64,000 bases of DNA from Phymorhynchus buccinoides (Eukaryota > Mollusca > Gastropoda > Neogastropoda > Raphitomidae): the NCBI GenBank assembly GCA_017654935.2, contig CM065686.1, positions 32,964,863-33,028,862 on the forward strand, given 5' to 3'. The translations under genes and the position numbers were made by a program. Shown here piece after piece: positions 9,816 to 64,000 of the stretch. The notes beneath the pieces were generated by a model. That model saw only the letters and a program-made list of their open reading frames with translations. It did not search any database and was not told where the DNA came from. Each line of letters begins with the position of its first letter. Within the stretch, counting starts at the first letter, position 1.

Positions 9816-11858
9816 TGTGTAGACTTAAAAAAGAAATGCGAGGGTTTCAAAGACTGCAGAACAAATGCGGATGAAGTCAACTGTCCTATAATACCTGCCA
9901 GAATAACAACTGTCAGACCTCCTGCTGTTGTTGTGTTTGACAAACCTGGAGGATTTACAGTGACGCCACTGCTAGAAAACGTCACAAAATGTCCTGACAC
10001 ACACTTCCAATGTCACGGCGATGGTTTCTGTCTCCCTGTCTACGTGAGGTGTAACGACATCAACGATTGTCCAGAGCATGAAGATGAACTGTGGTGCAAT
10101 GTGTACAGATGTCCTGGCTTTTACCGATGTCGAGGAAGTGACAGGACGATCTGTGTGCATGTTGACCATTTGTGTGATGGTCTGCCCCAATGTCCACAGC
10201 ACGACGATGAACTGACGTGTGATGTCACCTGTCCTGAGTCATGTACCTGCCATGGTCTGGCCTTCACCTGTACACACACCTTTCAGGTCGGCTCGTTCCC
10301 ACAGCTACGTTACCTGGATGCCAGCAAGAGTGGCTTACAGCAGGCTGAGGTCTCAGATAACACCATGCTGATCCACTTAGGTGTCCAAGCATGTGGCTGG
10401 GATGTTCTCACAGAATTCACGATGCCCAACCTTCACAGTCTAGACTTAAGTGACAACTCGCTGAATTCCATCAACTTCAGTCACCTTCAACCACTGTTTA
10501 GTCTTAAAACATTGAATCTGGCAGGCAATCCTATATCTCATAAAGTTTTCAACATACATAATAAATATGTTCTGCCAACTTTGCTGCTTTTAAACCTGTC
10601 TCAACACCGAATGAATATTCTCAATATGGACCTTCTGGTATTTGCTCTGCCTGCCTTGCAGGTCCTAGACTTGTCTCACACTGGAATCAAGTCATTAAAG
10701 GGACTAACACTTCCCCATACTCTTCAAGTTTTTAACATGTTAGGTTGTCCGGTTACTCAGTTCACTCCAGACTTTATGAAAACTGTTAACGATCTGAAGA
10801 GTGTTTTTGCTGAGAACTTTAAGCTTTGTTGTCCTGCAGTTTTACCTGACGATTTCAGAGGGGAATGTTTTGCTCCTTCAGATGAAATCTCCTCATGCGA
10901 TGATTTACTGAAGTCTAGCATTTATCGCTTTGCCCTAGCAATGTTTGCTATGCTGGCAATGGTTGGAAATATGACTAGCTTTATTTATCGCTTATGTTTT
11001 TCATCACAAAAAATAAGAACTGGTTTTAGCATATTCATGCTTAATTTGTGTGTTTCAGACTTTTTCATGGGAATTTATCTGTCTTTCATTGGAGTTGCAG
11101 ATCAAGTTTTCGCTGATGTCTATGTCTGGAGTGAAACTCTTTGGAAGACCAGTAAGCTGTGCAGTGTGGCAGGATTCCTGTCATTCTTATCTTCCGAGGT
11201 GTCAGCATTCCTCATATGCATTATCACCCTGGATCGATTTCTTGTGCTTCATTTTCCGTTCAGTCAGATCCGGTTCAAAGCTAGGTCAGCTCACACAGCC
11301 TGTGCCGTCATTTGGACATTGGGAATCATTTTGGCGTCAGTGCCTCTGCTTCCTGTGACGTCACACTGGGAATTCTACCACCAGACAGGTATCTGCATTC
11401 CGCTGCCTGTCACCAGAGCTGACTTCCCTGGTCACGGCTACTCCTTCAGTGTTATGATTGTCGGCAACCTGGTCCTCTTTCTACTGATTGCTGTGGGTCA
11501 GTGTCTCATCTACTGGTCAGTCAGATCTAACGCCATGTCCAAAAAGAACATGCACACTACAGACGAGAGTGATGACAGAGTCAGATCCAAAGAAACTGTC
11601 CTTGCCAGACGACTCCTGACCATCGCCTTATCTGATTTCTTGTGCTGGTTTCCCATTGGACTGTGCGGTTTGCTGGCAGCCATGGATGTGGTCATTCCAG
11701 GGGAGGTCAATGTGGCCATGGCCATCTTTGTATTGCCACTCAACTCAGCTCTCAACCCTTTCCTCTACACTCTGAATATAGTTATGGAAAAACGACAAAA
11801 AGCCAAACAAATGCGCTTTCAGAAGCGTTTAAATGCTTATCTGAAACGTAGAGTGTAA
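9816..11858 (+). CDS. Receptor gene last exon: LDLa modules, leucine-rich repeats and rhodopsin-like 7TM domain
   Basis: Acceptor TTTTTTCCAG|TGTGTAGAC. With the two upstream exons this gives 931 residues. Order: end of LDLa 2 (CRTNADEVNC), LDLa 3 (CNDINDCPEHEDELWC), LDLa 4 (CDGLPQCPQHDDELTC), a Cys-rich N-cap (CPESCTCHG), about seven leucine-rich repeats (for example HSLDLSDNSLNSINFSHLQP), and the hinge SSCDDLL. Seven helices follow, with VGN in TM1, LNLCVSDFFMG in TM2, DRF in place of DRY at the end of TM3, FLCWFPIG in TM6 and NSALNPFLYT (NPxxY) in TM7. This is the architecture of relaxin-receptor-like LGRs and of snail GRL101. It is probably a plasma-membrane G-protein-coupled receptor, but its ligand cannot be told from the sequence. 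The whole 7TM region is in one exon. Confidence 0.92.
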   Translation, partial: CVDLKKKCEGFKDCRTNADEVNCPIIPARITTVRPPAVVVFDKPGGFTVTPLLENVTKCPDTHFQCHGDGFCLPVYVRCNDINDCPEHEDELWCNVYRCPGFYRCRGSDRTICVHVDHLCDGLPQCPQHDDELTCDVTCPESCTCHGLAFTCTHTFQVGSFPQLRYLDASKSGLQQAEVSDNTMLIHLGVQACGWDVLTEFTMPNLHSLDLSDNSLNSINFSHLQPLFSLKTLNLAGNPISHKVFNIHNKYVLPTLLLLNLSQHRMNILNMDLLVFALPALQVLDLSHTGIKSLKGLTLPHTLQVFNMLGCPVTQFTPDFMKTVNDLKSVFAENFKLCCPAVLPDDFRGECFAPSDEISSCDDLLKSSIYRFALAMFAMLAMVGNMTSFIYRLCFSSQKIRTGFSIFMLNLCVSDFFMGIYLSFIGVADQVFADVYVWSETLWKTSKLCSVAGFLSFLSSEVSAFLICIITLDRFLVLHFPFSQIRFKARSAHTACAVIWTLGIILASVPLLPVTSHWEFYHQTGICIPLPVTRADFPGHGYSFSVMIVGNLVLFLLIAVGQCLIYWSVRSNAMSKKNMHTTDESDDRVRSKETVLARRLLTIALSDFLCWFPIGLCGLLAAMDVVIPGEVNVAMAIFVLPLNSALNPFLYTLNIVMEKRQKAKQMRFQKRLNAYLKRRV

Positions 11859-12180
11859 GATGTAATGAACAAAAACATGCAACTGTCAACTCTTTGACAT
11901 TCTGTTTGTGTGTCTAGGCCTACATGTTCTTTAGTAACAAACGGAAATCCCATGCACAATCCGTAAACAAGTAAAAGAAAGAAGGGGAAAAAAGAAGAAC
12001 ACGTGTCTGTACTTCCCCTAGTCCGTATCTTTTTTTCCTCCACTCTTTTACGTTCTTTCCTGTAGAGCAACCACAGTCACTTCTGACTATTCTGTCGCTG
12101 TAACTTTAGGGGAATCTGCGGAAATGCACACTGAGGTACTACTGAGAAGAAGAACAAAATTGACAGTACGTGTAGAAGAA
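11859..12180. other. Probable 3' untranslated/intergenic sequence after the receptor
   Basis: No coding signal. I could not fix a polyadenylation signal with confidence. Confidence 0.4.
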
Positions 12181-12312
12181 GAGGACAGAAAGCCTGGCCC
12201 AGCCAGCCAGGTTCCGCTAATCGGCCCCTAACGTGATGCCGCGCCAAGCGAGAGAATGACCCAGCCAGCCAGGTCCCGCTAATCGGGCCCCAACGTGATG
12301 CCGCGCCACTGG
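12180..12312. repeat. Tandem duplication of about 60 bp
   Basis: A unit starting near CCAGCCAGCCAGGT(T/C)CCGC and ending in GATGCCGCGCCA occurs twice with minor differences. Confidence 0.8.
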
Positions 12313-14249
12313 GAAAAAGAGGGGACAAAAAAAGAAGAAGAAAAAAGACAGTTATTTATGGGTTTACGTGTGTAACATATGCATCTAATGTGTCCGATAC
12401 CTAACACAATTATAGATGCAAATTGCTTTCAAAATGTGTTTAAGATTAAAGCTATCTTATAAAAGCTGAGAGCCTTTAAAAATTTTTTTAGTTCATATTT
12501 TTTATTTTGAACAATTATAGCATGATTACGTCTGTGCGGAAATACAAATGCAATCCACATAAAAAATCCACTTGTAACTCCACACTCCTTAAAGAGCATG
12601 TTTTCTATTCCCTAGATTAGTGTCAACAACACTTATGCCTGTCAGGCATGTATAACTAGGTTTTTATGATTGAAGGGACATTTCATAATAATGACTATCT
12701 AAGGTTTTTATGATTGAAGGGACATTTCATAATAATGACAATCTATATTTATCTAACAATATTCGAATATTATCTGTTATTGTCTTACTCTGTCTGTGTG
12801 TGTGTGTGTGTGCGTGTGCGTGTGTGTTTGTCAAATTAAGCAAGCTTCAAATTGTAAGCATGTGCCATATAATTAAATACTGTATAAATATCAAATACCA
12901 TACTCAGAATGGCAATGGGAAAAGTCTTAAGAAAAGTTACATCAGTACATGTATGTTAACAAAACTAAACCCAAACAAAACGTTTTAAAAAAATAAAAAT
13001 TGATCGCTGACATTTTGCTGCAATGAATCTTTAATGGCATGATGTGCCCCCCCCCTACAGTAATGGAGATTGGCACTGCACACACACACACACCACGCAC
13101 ACATACATGCATGCAAGCACACACACACATGCTTTCCAACCCACAAGAACGTCTTAAAACAAAGACAATATTATATAGAAGAAACTGTTTTGCATGTGTA
13201 AATTGTTTACTGATGATCAAGAAAACATGTCTTCTTGTGATTTGATGTCAGTTAGGTAAACCAATGACAATGTATGGCAACATTTCATGGTTAATTCATC
13301 ATTAGCTGATGAATAAATAGAAAAAAAGTGTTTACTAGACTACAGTACTTTCTTTCGACTTGGCTTAAGGCTGTGTCAGACCAATTGACATAGGCTAGAA
13401 CACCAAGGCTACATCAAAATGTTGTTATGCTCTGCATATTTATGTGGGGATTGTCTTTAGCCATGACAAGCTCCTAGCATAACATCAGTCTCCGAAATCC
13501 TCCGAAGTCGGAGTGTGGCTGCCCAAGTCACGGGGTAATCAAAAACGGTCAAACACGTAATGTTCTCATCCCTAGTTGGTGCATTTGTACCATAGTGTCC
13601 AAGTGTTTCGGCCGTTGGGATTATCCCTGAAGTCTGTTCGCCAGGGTACGAAAAAAAAAAAACCAACCCAACTATACTTTCATGTTTCTTTTCATGTTTT
13701 GTTTGTTATAACATTTCTTATTTCCCTCTCTCATCCCTCCACTCCACAATTCCTTCATTCTCCCACACACTCATCCATTTTTCAATATTAAGCATATTAA
13801 TTTATATAATTTATACATGTATAATACAATGTATGAATCAGTCAAACAATAATTTCCATTTTCATGTTTTTGATGACAATGGCTTGAAACAATGCAAATG
13901 GAAATGGAACTGATTCTCCATATTTTCAATACAATCAATATGCATTTCATATGCATAATTAATGCGAATAATTACATGGGTGTTCCTGGAAAATTTCCAA
14001 AATCATACAAGGCAGGGGTCCAGAGGCCGCCCAGGCCCCGGCGGAGTGCAGGGACAGCGCCCCTCGTCTGGGTTCCGGGAGGCAATGGCCCCTGGAAGCT
14101 GAAGGGAAACAACAGTTTCCAATGTAATTGACAGGCTCTTGTTGCACTTCCACCAAAGACTGTATAGGGGAAGACAAGCATCCGGTCTCTTTTCCCTATA
14201 TGAGTAGTGAGGACAGAAACACTGGTTATGTCCCTTTTAAACAGGACAC
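12313..14249. other. Intergenic, AT-rich
   Basis: Contains a 50-bp direct repeat at 12659-12745 (AGGTTTTTATGATTGAAGGG twice), short (GT)n and (AC)n tracts, and a repeat segment at about 13505-13605 that recurs at 38405-38500. No gene seen. Confidence 0.6.
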
Positions 14250-14415
14250 ATTTACACGTCGATAGGCCAGTTGAATTCTCCGTTCAAATTCCAGTCTGAG
14301 TTTTTGGATAGCCGCCGCTGCGAATGGTGTATAACTACCCCACTAACGATAACTCTATCAGCCCGGTTCGCTGTAACTCTTAAGTAGTCCATCTTACCCT
14401 TTTAGAATCTTTGCT
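14250..14415 (-). repeat. Dispersed repeat, inverted relative to the copy at 63842-64000
   Basis: The stretch around CGTCGATAGGCCAGTTGAAT, read on the minus strand, matches the last 160 bases of the window with few changes, ending at AGGGTAAGATGGACTA. Family unknown. Confidence 0.8.
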
Positions 14416-17120
14416 TTCACTTCTCAGTTCTGGTTAAACTTCATGACCTCTATAACCAGCAAAATGCACCTTCTCAAATTATCATAATCCGGCAATGCCG
14501 GCTCCAGGCAATAAACAAACACACCTGAACTTCAGGACATCCTGAAAGCAGGAGCATCCATGTAATTATACACAAATCTGCATACACACACACGCGTGCA
14601 CACACACACACAAACAAAAAAAGTCGGATGAAAAACTGGCAGAGATGTTGGGTAAATTATTACTTTTAAAAACAAAATCAAATGGAGGAAAGAGTGAGGA
14701 GACAGGCAGGGAGAATCACAGATTAAGTCATGTTCAAACCATTATGTAGACGAGACAACGATCAAGAATTGTTTTGAAAATGGCACATATTAAGACTAAG
14801 TTCACACATCTTTGTGATTCAAAAGCACAAATGATACACAACACAGATGTATACCATAACTGTAAACACAGCAATAAAAGGAAAAACGTTTGCTACCCCA
14901 CTTCAGAAGAAAAAAAAATAGCCTCAGAAAATTGTAGATAGTGAATGTAAACGAAAACGTAAATGCTTCACATGTTAATTTTCTTTCAATTTTCACGATA
15001 TAAAAATTCTTTAAAATTGAGAATTCACACAAATTTTTCATATCACATTTACTTTAAGACTTAGATGTTTCTTAAGTAAACAACCCACACACCAACACTC
15101 AAAAATGTTTTTCTTTATAGACAATGAAAATGATCACTGCTTTGCCCTCCCCCATCAAAAGAAAAGAAGAAAAAAAAAGGAAGAAAAATCTTTCAGAGAC
15201 AAAACCCATCCATTTCCACATCTTCACTATCTATTATAAAATTAAAAACAAGAACCCCCCCCCCAAAAAAAAAGGATACTCATACATATAAAAAAAATTC
15301 TAGGGCATAACAGAGCAAAACAGAATGCAAAAGACATGCAGTGCTTTGTTTTCCACACAAGCTGGAAGGAACGTTTTTAAAAAGAGACAGTGCTTCTTTC
15401 TAAACAAACACTTTTAGAGACATGATAAACACCTAACAGAGAAGTATACAAAAGCAGAAAAAAAGCAACAAAATCATAATAACAATGCACTGGAAATCAA
15501 TTTTGAGAAAATAAGCAACATTGATTTGACTATTTATATAGTGCTCATTCTTAATAAATTAGCATAAATAATATCAATATAATGATAACAGCAACAACAT
15601 TTAAAAATAAAAATCAACATTATCAATGAAATGAAAACTCTACCCCGTTAATGTTTCTAGTACCTATCACCACATTCTTATTACTCTTAGTAATGTGGTG
15701 ACAGCCCTGATATGGCCTTAGTTATCGATGGGGGCTATAATTTAAATCTTATGACTTAATCTTATTACTCTTAGACATTAAAAAAACCCCTTTAATCTGA
15801 TCATAAAAAGATACCAAAATCAATCCCCATCACAAAGCAAAATACCCCCCCCCCCCCCCCCCAATCAAGCATGTGCAAAAGAAAAACATTAATTCTCCAA
15901 AGAACAACGAATACTAGCATTCACAATGTTCATCACAAATACTCTGTCAAACCCATATCACATAAACTCTGGTATCGTGCTCTATACAACAAAGCAAACA
16001 GTGACAAAATTATAACAATTACAAACACGAAGACAACTGCTAGCACACACACACTCACACACACAGGGACACACACACACACACACATACTCACACACAG
16101 GTAGTCAATCAAACACACAAACACACACTCAGACACAGACACACACACATTAATGATAACCATGCACATTTCAGTGCAGACCCAAACCACCCTCTTTCTC
16201 TCCCCCCCCCCCCCCCCCCAACATGTTTTAATGAAAGACATGGGGCATACACCGTCATGTTTTTTTTGAACACATTTACAACAGAACTAATTATAACTTA
16301 AAATTAGTGGAGAACCAGGTACGTACAGAAACAGTTACCTGGTTTGATTTGGTTTTCAGTTAGAAAACCAAATTATTTACAATAAAAAACGTGGTTTATT
16401 CCCTAGAATAAATTGACACAAATAAAGAAAATGAATAAAAGCTCGCTCTCTCTCTCTCTCACACACACACAGAGACACCCAGAGAACCCCCCCCCCCCCC
16501 TACACACATGCAATCTGTGAATCACCAGCATCTCATTGTACTAAATCTTACTGTGGTAATAAAAACTTTTAAAAAAAATGCATTTAATTTTTATCTTGAT
16601 GAAAAAAAGGGCAAACCTTGATAGTCCAAATGAATCAAACAGTACTAATTTCATGAATAGTTGACTCCAGCAAAACACAGCATTGTCCCTTAGTCTCCCC
16701 TTTACTTACTGAAACATGCTGTTATGAACTAATCACGGAGAGAACTGGGAAAGAAAGGACAAAACACGGATGCCATTCAAGCAGCTGTTTCTTATATATA
16801 GCAAACAATGGTGACACTAGGGGTAGTAGTGTATGCAAAATATACAAGATAGTAATATGAAGTCTGCTGTATTGATAGTAACACTGGTACTTTTTTTTTT
16901 TTTAGCACACAACAGTACCCTGAATTCAATAGGGCATTTGCCACGAGTGTTCGTTCTCTATGCTAGACTACTAATTTGCCCGCACTCGTTCTGCCCGAGT
17001 TACGCTGACCTTTCTAATTCAACTCTCTAAATTCAACTCAGTGAATTTCAAGGTCGTCCTCACGTGGCAAATGCCCTATTATGCACCATGTTCCACTGTT
17101 TCCGTATGAAGGCACTTCTG
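14416..17120. other. Intergenic, AT-rich, microsatellite-bearing
   Basis: No gene seen. It holds (AC)n tracts near 14581 and 16040-16150 and poly-C runs near 15846-15862 and 16202-16219. Confidence 0.6.
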
Positions 17121-17124
17121 GCAT

Positions 17125-17485
17125 TCTGACGCGGAGCAGACATTAGCATCCTATATTCAACAAGGTTTCACCATTTTATTGTACTGCTTACTCAACCTCT
17201 ATAAATTCTGGCTTTTTAGCCAAACTTCATTTTTTGACCACTCGCTGACCTGGAGCAGACATTAGCATCCTTATTCAACATGGTTTTACCAGTTTATCGC
17301 ACTGCTTACTTAACCTCTACATATTCTGGCTTTTTAGCTAAACTTCGTTTTTTGACCGCTCGCTGACCTGGAGCAGACATTAGCATCCTTATTCAACATG
17401 GTTCCACCAGTTTATTGTACTGCTTACTCAACCTCTAGATATTCTGGCTTTTTAGCCAAATTTCATTTAGACCACTTGCTCAAAG
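17125..17485. repeat. Tandem array, about three units of 120-130 bp
   Basis: Each unit contains GGAGCAGACATTAGCATCCT, a TTCAACATGGTTTTACCAG-like stretch and TATTCTGGCTTTTTAGC. The units diverge by several percent. Confidence 0.85.
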
Positions 17486-17799
17486 CTCCCACATACTTTC
17501 TAGCATCCAAGTACAATACACTGTAGCCCCATGGTCAATTTCTTTCTTCTTCAATTCTTCTTCCAACTATGCTGGATAATATGTGTAGATCAGTTTGGTT
17601 GATGAATCTCGCAGTTGGCTGCAACACAGCTTACGATGCAACAGGTCCCCTCAGCTTTTCCCGAAGCACCACTGGCCACAACAGCCAACTATTGACACAT
17701 CGTGTCCATCTAGTATCAAACTCTAAAGAGGCAACCTATTATAGAACACATTGTAACACTGCATGGTGCATGGAAGCAACTCCCCAAAATGAAAAAAAA

Positions 17800-17965
17800 G
17801 AAGAAAGGCAGGGGTCCAGGGACCCATGGCAACGGCAGGGTACAGGGGCAGAGCCCCGTCGGACGATTCAGGGGGGCAAGTTAAGAGAGAGAGATAACGA
17901 GGTAGACAGTTAAAATAACGGACAGAGACAGTTTGAGTCTGATAAGCCTTGTAAAATTATTACAT
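17800..17965. repeat. Dispersed repeat (second copy about 37770-37965)
   Basis: Shares GCAGAGCCCCGTCGGACGAT and the following AGAGAGAGATAACGAG and CAGAGACAGTTTGAGT segments with the copy in the large gene's intron near 37.8 kb. Shorter related pieces lie at 14010-14110, 36480-36550 and 47330-47365. Confidence 0.75.
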
Positions 17966-18172
17966 TGCCTTTGTAACCTTCTAAGATATAAGTTCAAAAC
18001 GCCCCAAATCGCTTGTGGTCAATTTTTTTGTGATGAATTAAAAAAACACCTGAAGTTCAGTTTCTGGTCAAATTAAAAAATAGAGAAATCAGTGTAAAAA
18101 CGAAAGAGTAGCACCCGTGATGGTGTCAGTTCATGTTCTGACCACTCGTGAAGAAGAAGCGGCAGGTGTTGC

Positions 18173-18373
18173 TAAACGGTGCACACACACGCACATTAGA
18201 CACAGAAACCTCATGCACTTTTTAGTAAAAGAAAGAAGGAAACAAAATAAGTGCATGCGTTTTCAAAAAGTTTCGTGCACGGAAACCCATGCGCTTATCT
18301 TTTCCTTCTTTCTTTTACTTATTTACGGATAAACGTGTGAGGTTTTCGCGTCTAATGTGTGTGTGTACCCTAA
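18173..18373. mobile_element. Small inverted-repeat element, Harbinger-like (TAA target)
   Basis: About 200 bp whose ends are inverted repeats (CACATTAGACACAGAAACCT at the left, complement of AGGTTTTCGCGTCTAATGTG at the right), flanked by TAA on both sides. TAA/TTA targets are typical of PIF/Harbinger elements. No transposase is present. Confidence 0.65.
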
Positions 18374-20150
18374 TGCGCATAAAGCTCCTTTCACCCTCCC
18401 ACCCCAGCCTCTCTCTACCCCCCCCCCCTTCCCCTTCTTCAGCTCCTTGTTGTTCTGTGCTTGAAAAACATATGAAACTGATGCATAAGACTTTATCGAT
18501 TAAACACTAATGAAGACTAAAATCTTCCTACAACAGCATATATTCTACGACGTTATATAATGAAACATTAATTCAATCAGACTGATGTAAAAATTTTAAA
18601 AAAATGTTGTGATAAGATCATAACTTAGACCCCAAGAAAGCCCAACAAACAAACAGACAAAATCCCACATATAACAAAACTATCACAATAAATGTACCAG
18701 TACATATTACATGATCAATCTACAATGTCATGATGCACAGTAAGACTTCCTGCATTCATTTTCTGGTCCCTCAATGAAAATGATAGGCAACATTAACAAC
18801 ATTTACAAAAACTTACATTAATTTCGGCACAGTAGTAGTAGTAGTAATTTAGATTTTACGTCCTCTCGACCCGGGAGGGCACATACAGGACATTTGCATT
18901 TGTATGGATGCATGGGGGAAGGAAGATGTGGATACAGTCTGTTAAAATTTAATCAATCAAATCTTGTTTTAACGTCCTCCGACCCGCACACATGGGACAT
19001 TTGCTAGTATTCGATAGGGGGACGAAAAGAAAATGGGGAATGGGGTCATGATAAGGGAATGATTGTTTTGAAATATGGATTTGGGTAGCTAAAACACATA
19101 GGGATAAACATCAATAAAAGTCATATTTCGGCACATTTTCCTTCCAACACTTTTATGCTCATCTGTTCTCTTCATCTCCAATGCCCCTGATCCGACAGTT
19201 CGGTTCAAGTGGGAATGTACACAGCGGTCAGTGGTAATATTGCACCAAACACAGCATGCAGAAAGGTCTGCTATTTTACGCACCATAAACACAGCTAGTC
19301 TCACCAAAGACTGAAAACAAACCTTAACAAATATATACCCCGAATTCCTTCTTTGTCCATAAGAATTGTTCATCAAATTCACACAACAAAGTCATCTGAG
19401 GCCTCTGTGAAAATACACATCAATTGTCAAGGTATGCTCAAACCATACATGTGCATGTGAAAAGGACATCTGTAAATCTCTTTTTTTAATTTTTTTTCTA
19501 GCACAGAAACATATGCATCGTCTCTCCCTTACAATGCAATATAATATTTCCATGGTGAATATTCACGTCAAAATATTTAGGGGAGTAAAACGGATTTCAA
19601 AGTTAGCGTCTCTAATTTGATTCATTTCAAGTTCATATCCATATTATGCATCTTTCTTTTGCACAACCCATTTAGGACATGATACATTCACATCACTGGA
19701 CAGTGAATTTGTTTTGATTGCAATATATATCACTCTGATACGCTAGAGAGCAAATTTAACCACAAAATCAAACCATGCCAACCCATTACTCTGGTAGTTT
19801 GTCACTATCATTTTCCATAGCAATTGCAACGAACAACTCATGACAACCAAGGTAATCTGGCAGCATATATGGTAACTGATCATTTTCTGTGAACAACTTT
19901 AATCTTGAAAACCTTGATAAATTATTAAACCACATATTAGCAGAGAAAACTCACTTTTACACACTGCTCTTACACATTGTCATTCACAACACAATACTCA
20001 GCCTCTCTTGTACACAATGAATAATTCACAGTACTGAATACTTGGTCACTCTTGCACACACACTCATTCACCAGTGATACACCAAGGATGGAAAAGTGAT
20101 TAGACACACTGTACCGAAACAAAAAAATCAACAGGACCAAATCCCCCTGT
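18374..20150. other. Intergenic, AT-rich, no gene seen
   Basis: Includes two short stretches with TTTTACGTCCTC and TTTAACGTCCTC that look like old repeats (18845-19010). It may contain 3'-untranslated sequence of the large minus-strand gene, but I see no clear end. Confidence 0.5.
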
Positions 20151-20300
20151 GGGGATACCGGGGGGTGGGGGAGGGGTGTGTGTGTGTGTGTGTCTTTCGC
20201 ACAAATAGTTCCCCTACCTTCTGGAAGTTCTGTGCTTGTAACTTCCTCTAGTCTGTCACTCTCTCTGACTCCGCCATTTCTCGTTGTTTAAAATAACTGT
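20150..20300. repeat. Dispersed repeat (related copies near 35440-35545 and 57300-57430)
   Basis: A GTGGGGATACCGGGGGG stretch is followed by CCTTCTGGAAGTTCTGTGC. The same pair of motifs appears inverted near 35.5 kb and direct near 57.3 kb. Confidence 0.7.
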
Positions 20301-20637
20301 CATCTACTATCTTTCTGCCTTATTGATCCGTTCTCCACCCTTTCTCAAGAAACACTTACAAAGACTTTCTCCAGACGAAGACGGACATGCTGGGCCTAAC
20401 TACTTCTGTGCTCATATGACAGGAGACTGTGAGTGATCAAATAAGGAGAAGAAGAGGACCAAATGTCCTGCCACCTGCAGAAATCAGTGAGACAAAGTCT
20501 GCCCATTTTAAATTTCATTACAACATGTGTATGCTGGGCCTAATTATTTCTTACTTAGGCGCATAATGGCAGCTTGACACATCTGCGCTCATCATTGACA
20601 GGAAACTGTCTGAGCGATCGACGACGAAGAATAGCAC

Positions 20638-20822
20638 TAAGGCCGGGTTCACATTAGACGCATAAGTTCCGTACGGAAAACCCTAAATAAGTGGAAGAAA
20701 GAAGGATAAAAGTTTGAGCATATAGGGGAAATTCGAACATGTGCGCAATCCTTTTCCTTCTTTGTTTCAATTATTCATGGGTTTCCGCATGGAATATCCG
20801 CTTATGTGTGTACATGGCCTAA
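20638..20822. mobile_element. Small inverted-repeat element, Harbinger-like (TAA target)
   Basis: The ends GGCCGGGTTCACATTAGACG and the complement of CTTATGTGTGTACATGGCC are imperfect inverted repeats, and both sides carry TAA. The element begins 34 bp past the stop codon of the large minus-strand gene, so it probably lies in that gene's 3' untranslated region. Confidence 0.7.
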
Positions 20823-20855
20823 GTCTTATGACCAGGGCCTCGGGACATGGTTCAT

Positions 20856-63772
<42,917 letters not shown>

Positions 63773-63841
63773 CTGTATGACACGAACACACAGCAATGCA
63801 CGCACACACGCATATACATACATACATACCAAAGACTCTAA

Positions 63842-64000
63842 AAGGGTAAGATGGACTATTTAAGAGTTACGGCGAGCCGGGCTGATAGAGTTATCGTTAG
63901 TGGGGTAGTTACACCATTCACAGTGGCGGCTATCCAAAGACTCAGACTGGAATTTTAACGGAGAATTCAACTGGCCTATCGACGTGTTTTTAACCTAAAT
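63842..64000 (+). repeat. Dispersed repeat, plus-strand copy cut by the window edge
   Basis: Matches the complement of 14250-14415 closely, starting at AGGGTAAGATGGACTA and running to CTATCGACGTGT. Confidence 0.82.

Noticed and set aside
14000..14110. GC-rich island-like stretch with plus- and minus-strand frames
   Set aside because: Shares words with a dispersed repeat found near 17.8, 36.5 and 37.8 kb. No splice-linked exon.

Overview
The window looks like an intron-rich, repeat-rich invertebrate nuclear genome. It is most likely from a lophotrochozoan, and a gastropod or other mollusc is my best guess. The reasons are a mosaic receptor resembling snail GRL101, an intact Penelope-like retroelement, tRNA-derived SINEs, many small inverted-repeat DNA transposons, and very long (AC)n, (GA)n and (CT)n tracts. 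There is no operon structure and no prokaryotic signal. The species assignment is inference.

Layout. 1-3.4 kb: a Penelope-like element with an intact 726-codon reverse transcriptase/GIY-YIG ORF on the minus strand, bounded by near-identical inverted ends of about 400 bp. 3.4-6.8 kb: dispersed repeats, a duplicated (GT)n-bearing block and a SINE. 6.8-11.9 kb: a plus-strand gene (its 5' end not found) for a receptor combining a C-type lectin domain, LDL-receptor class A modules, leucine-rich repeats and a rhodopsin-like seven-helix domain. 11.9-20.8 kb: intergenic, AT-rich, with microsatellites and small transposons. 20.8-63.8 kb: one large minus-strand gene whose last 22 coding exons I could join with matching intron phases (5,493 nt, 1,830 residues plus stop). 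Its N-terminus lies beyond the right edge of the window. The two genes converge.

The large gene encodes a MUN-domain protein of the UNC13/BAIAP3 vesicle-priming type. The MUN segments are interrupted by a long disordered insert. They are followed not by the usual C2 domain but by a DEP domain, a low-complexity Ser/Thr/Asp/Pro tail with 23-residue repeats, and a conserved-looking C-terminal block. I do not know a described protein with this order, so it is the main candidate for something new.

The introns are crowded with transposons. These include TTAA-flanked elements of piggyBac type, TA-flanked elements sharing a GGACTATAAGGCG-like terminus, a pogo/Tigger-like pair, Harbinger-like TAA elements and a three-deep nest. 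Two TA-flanked elements of one family sit directly on 5' splice sites. Three further exon edges have been caught up in tandem-repeat expansion, multiplying splice-site copies. All calls come from reading the sequence. No database search was run.
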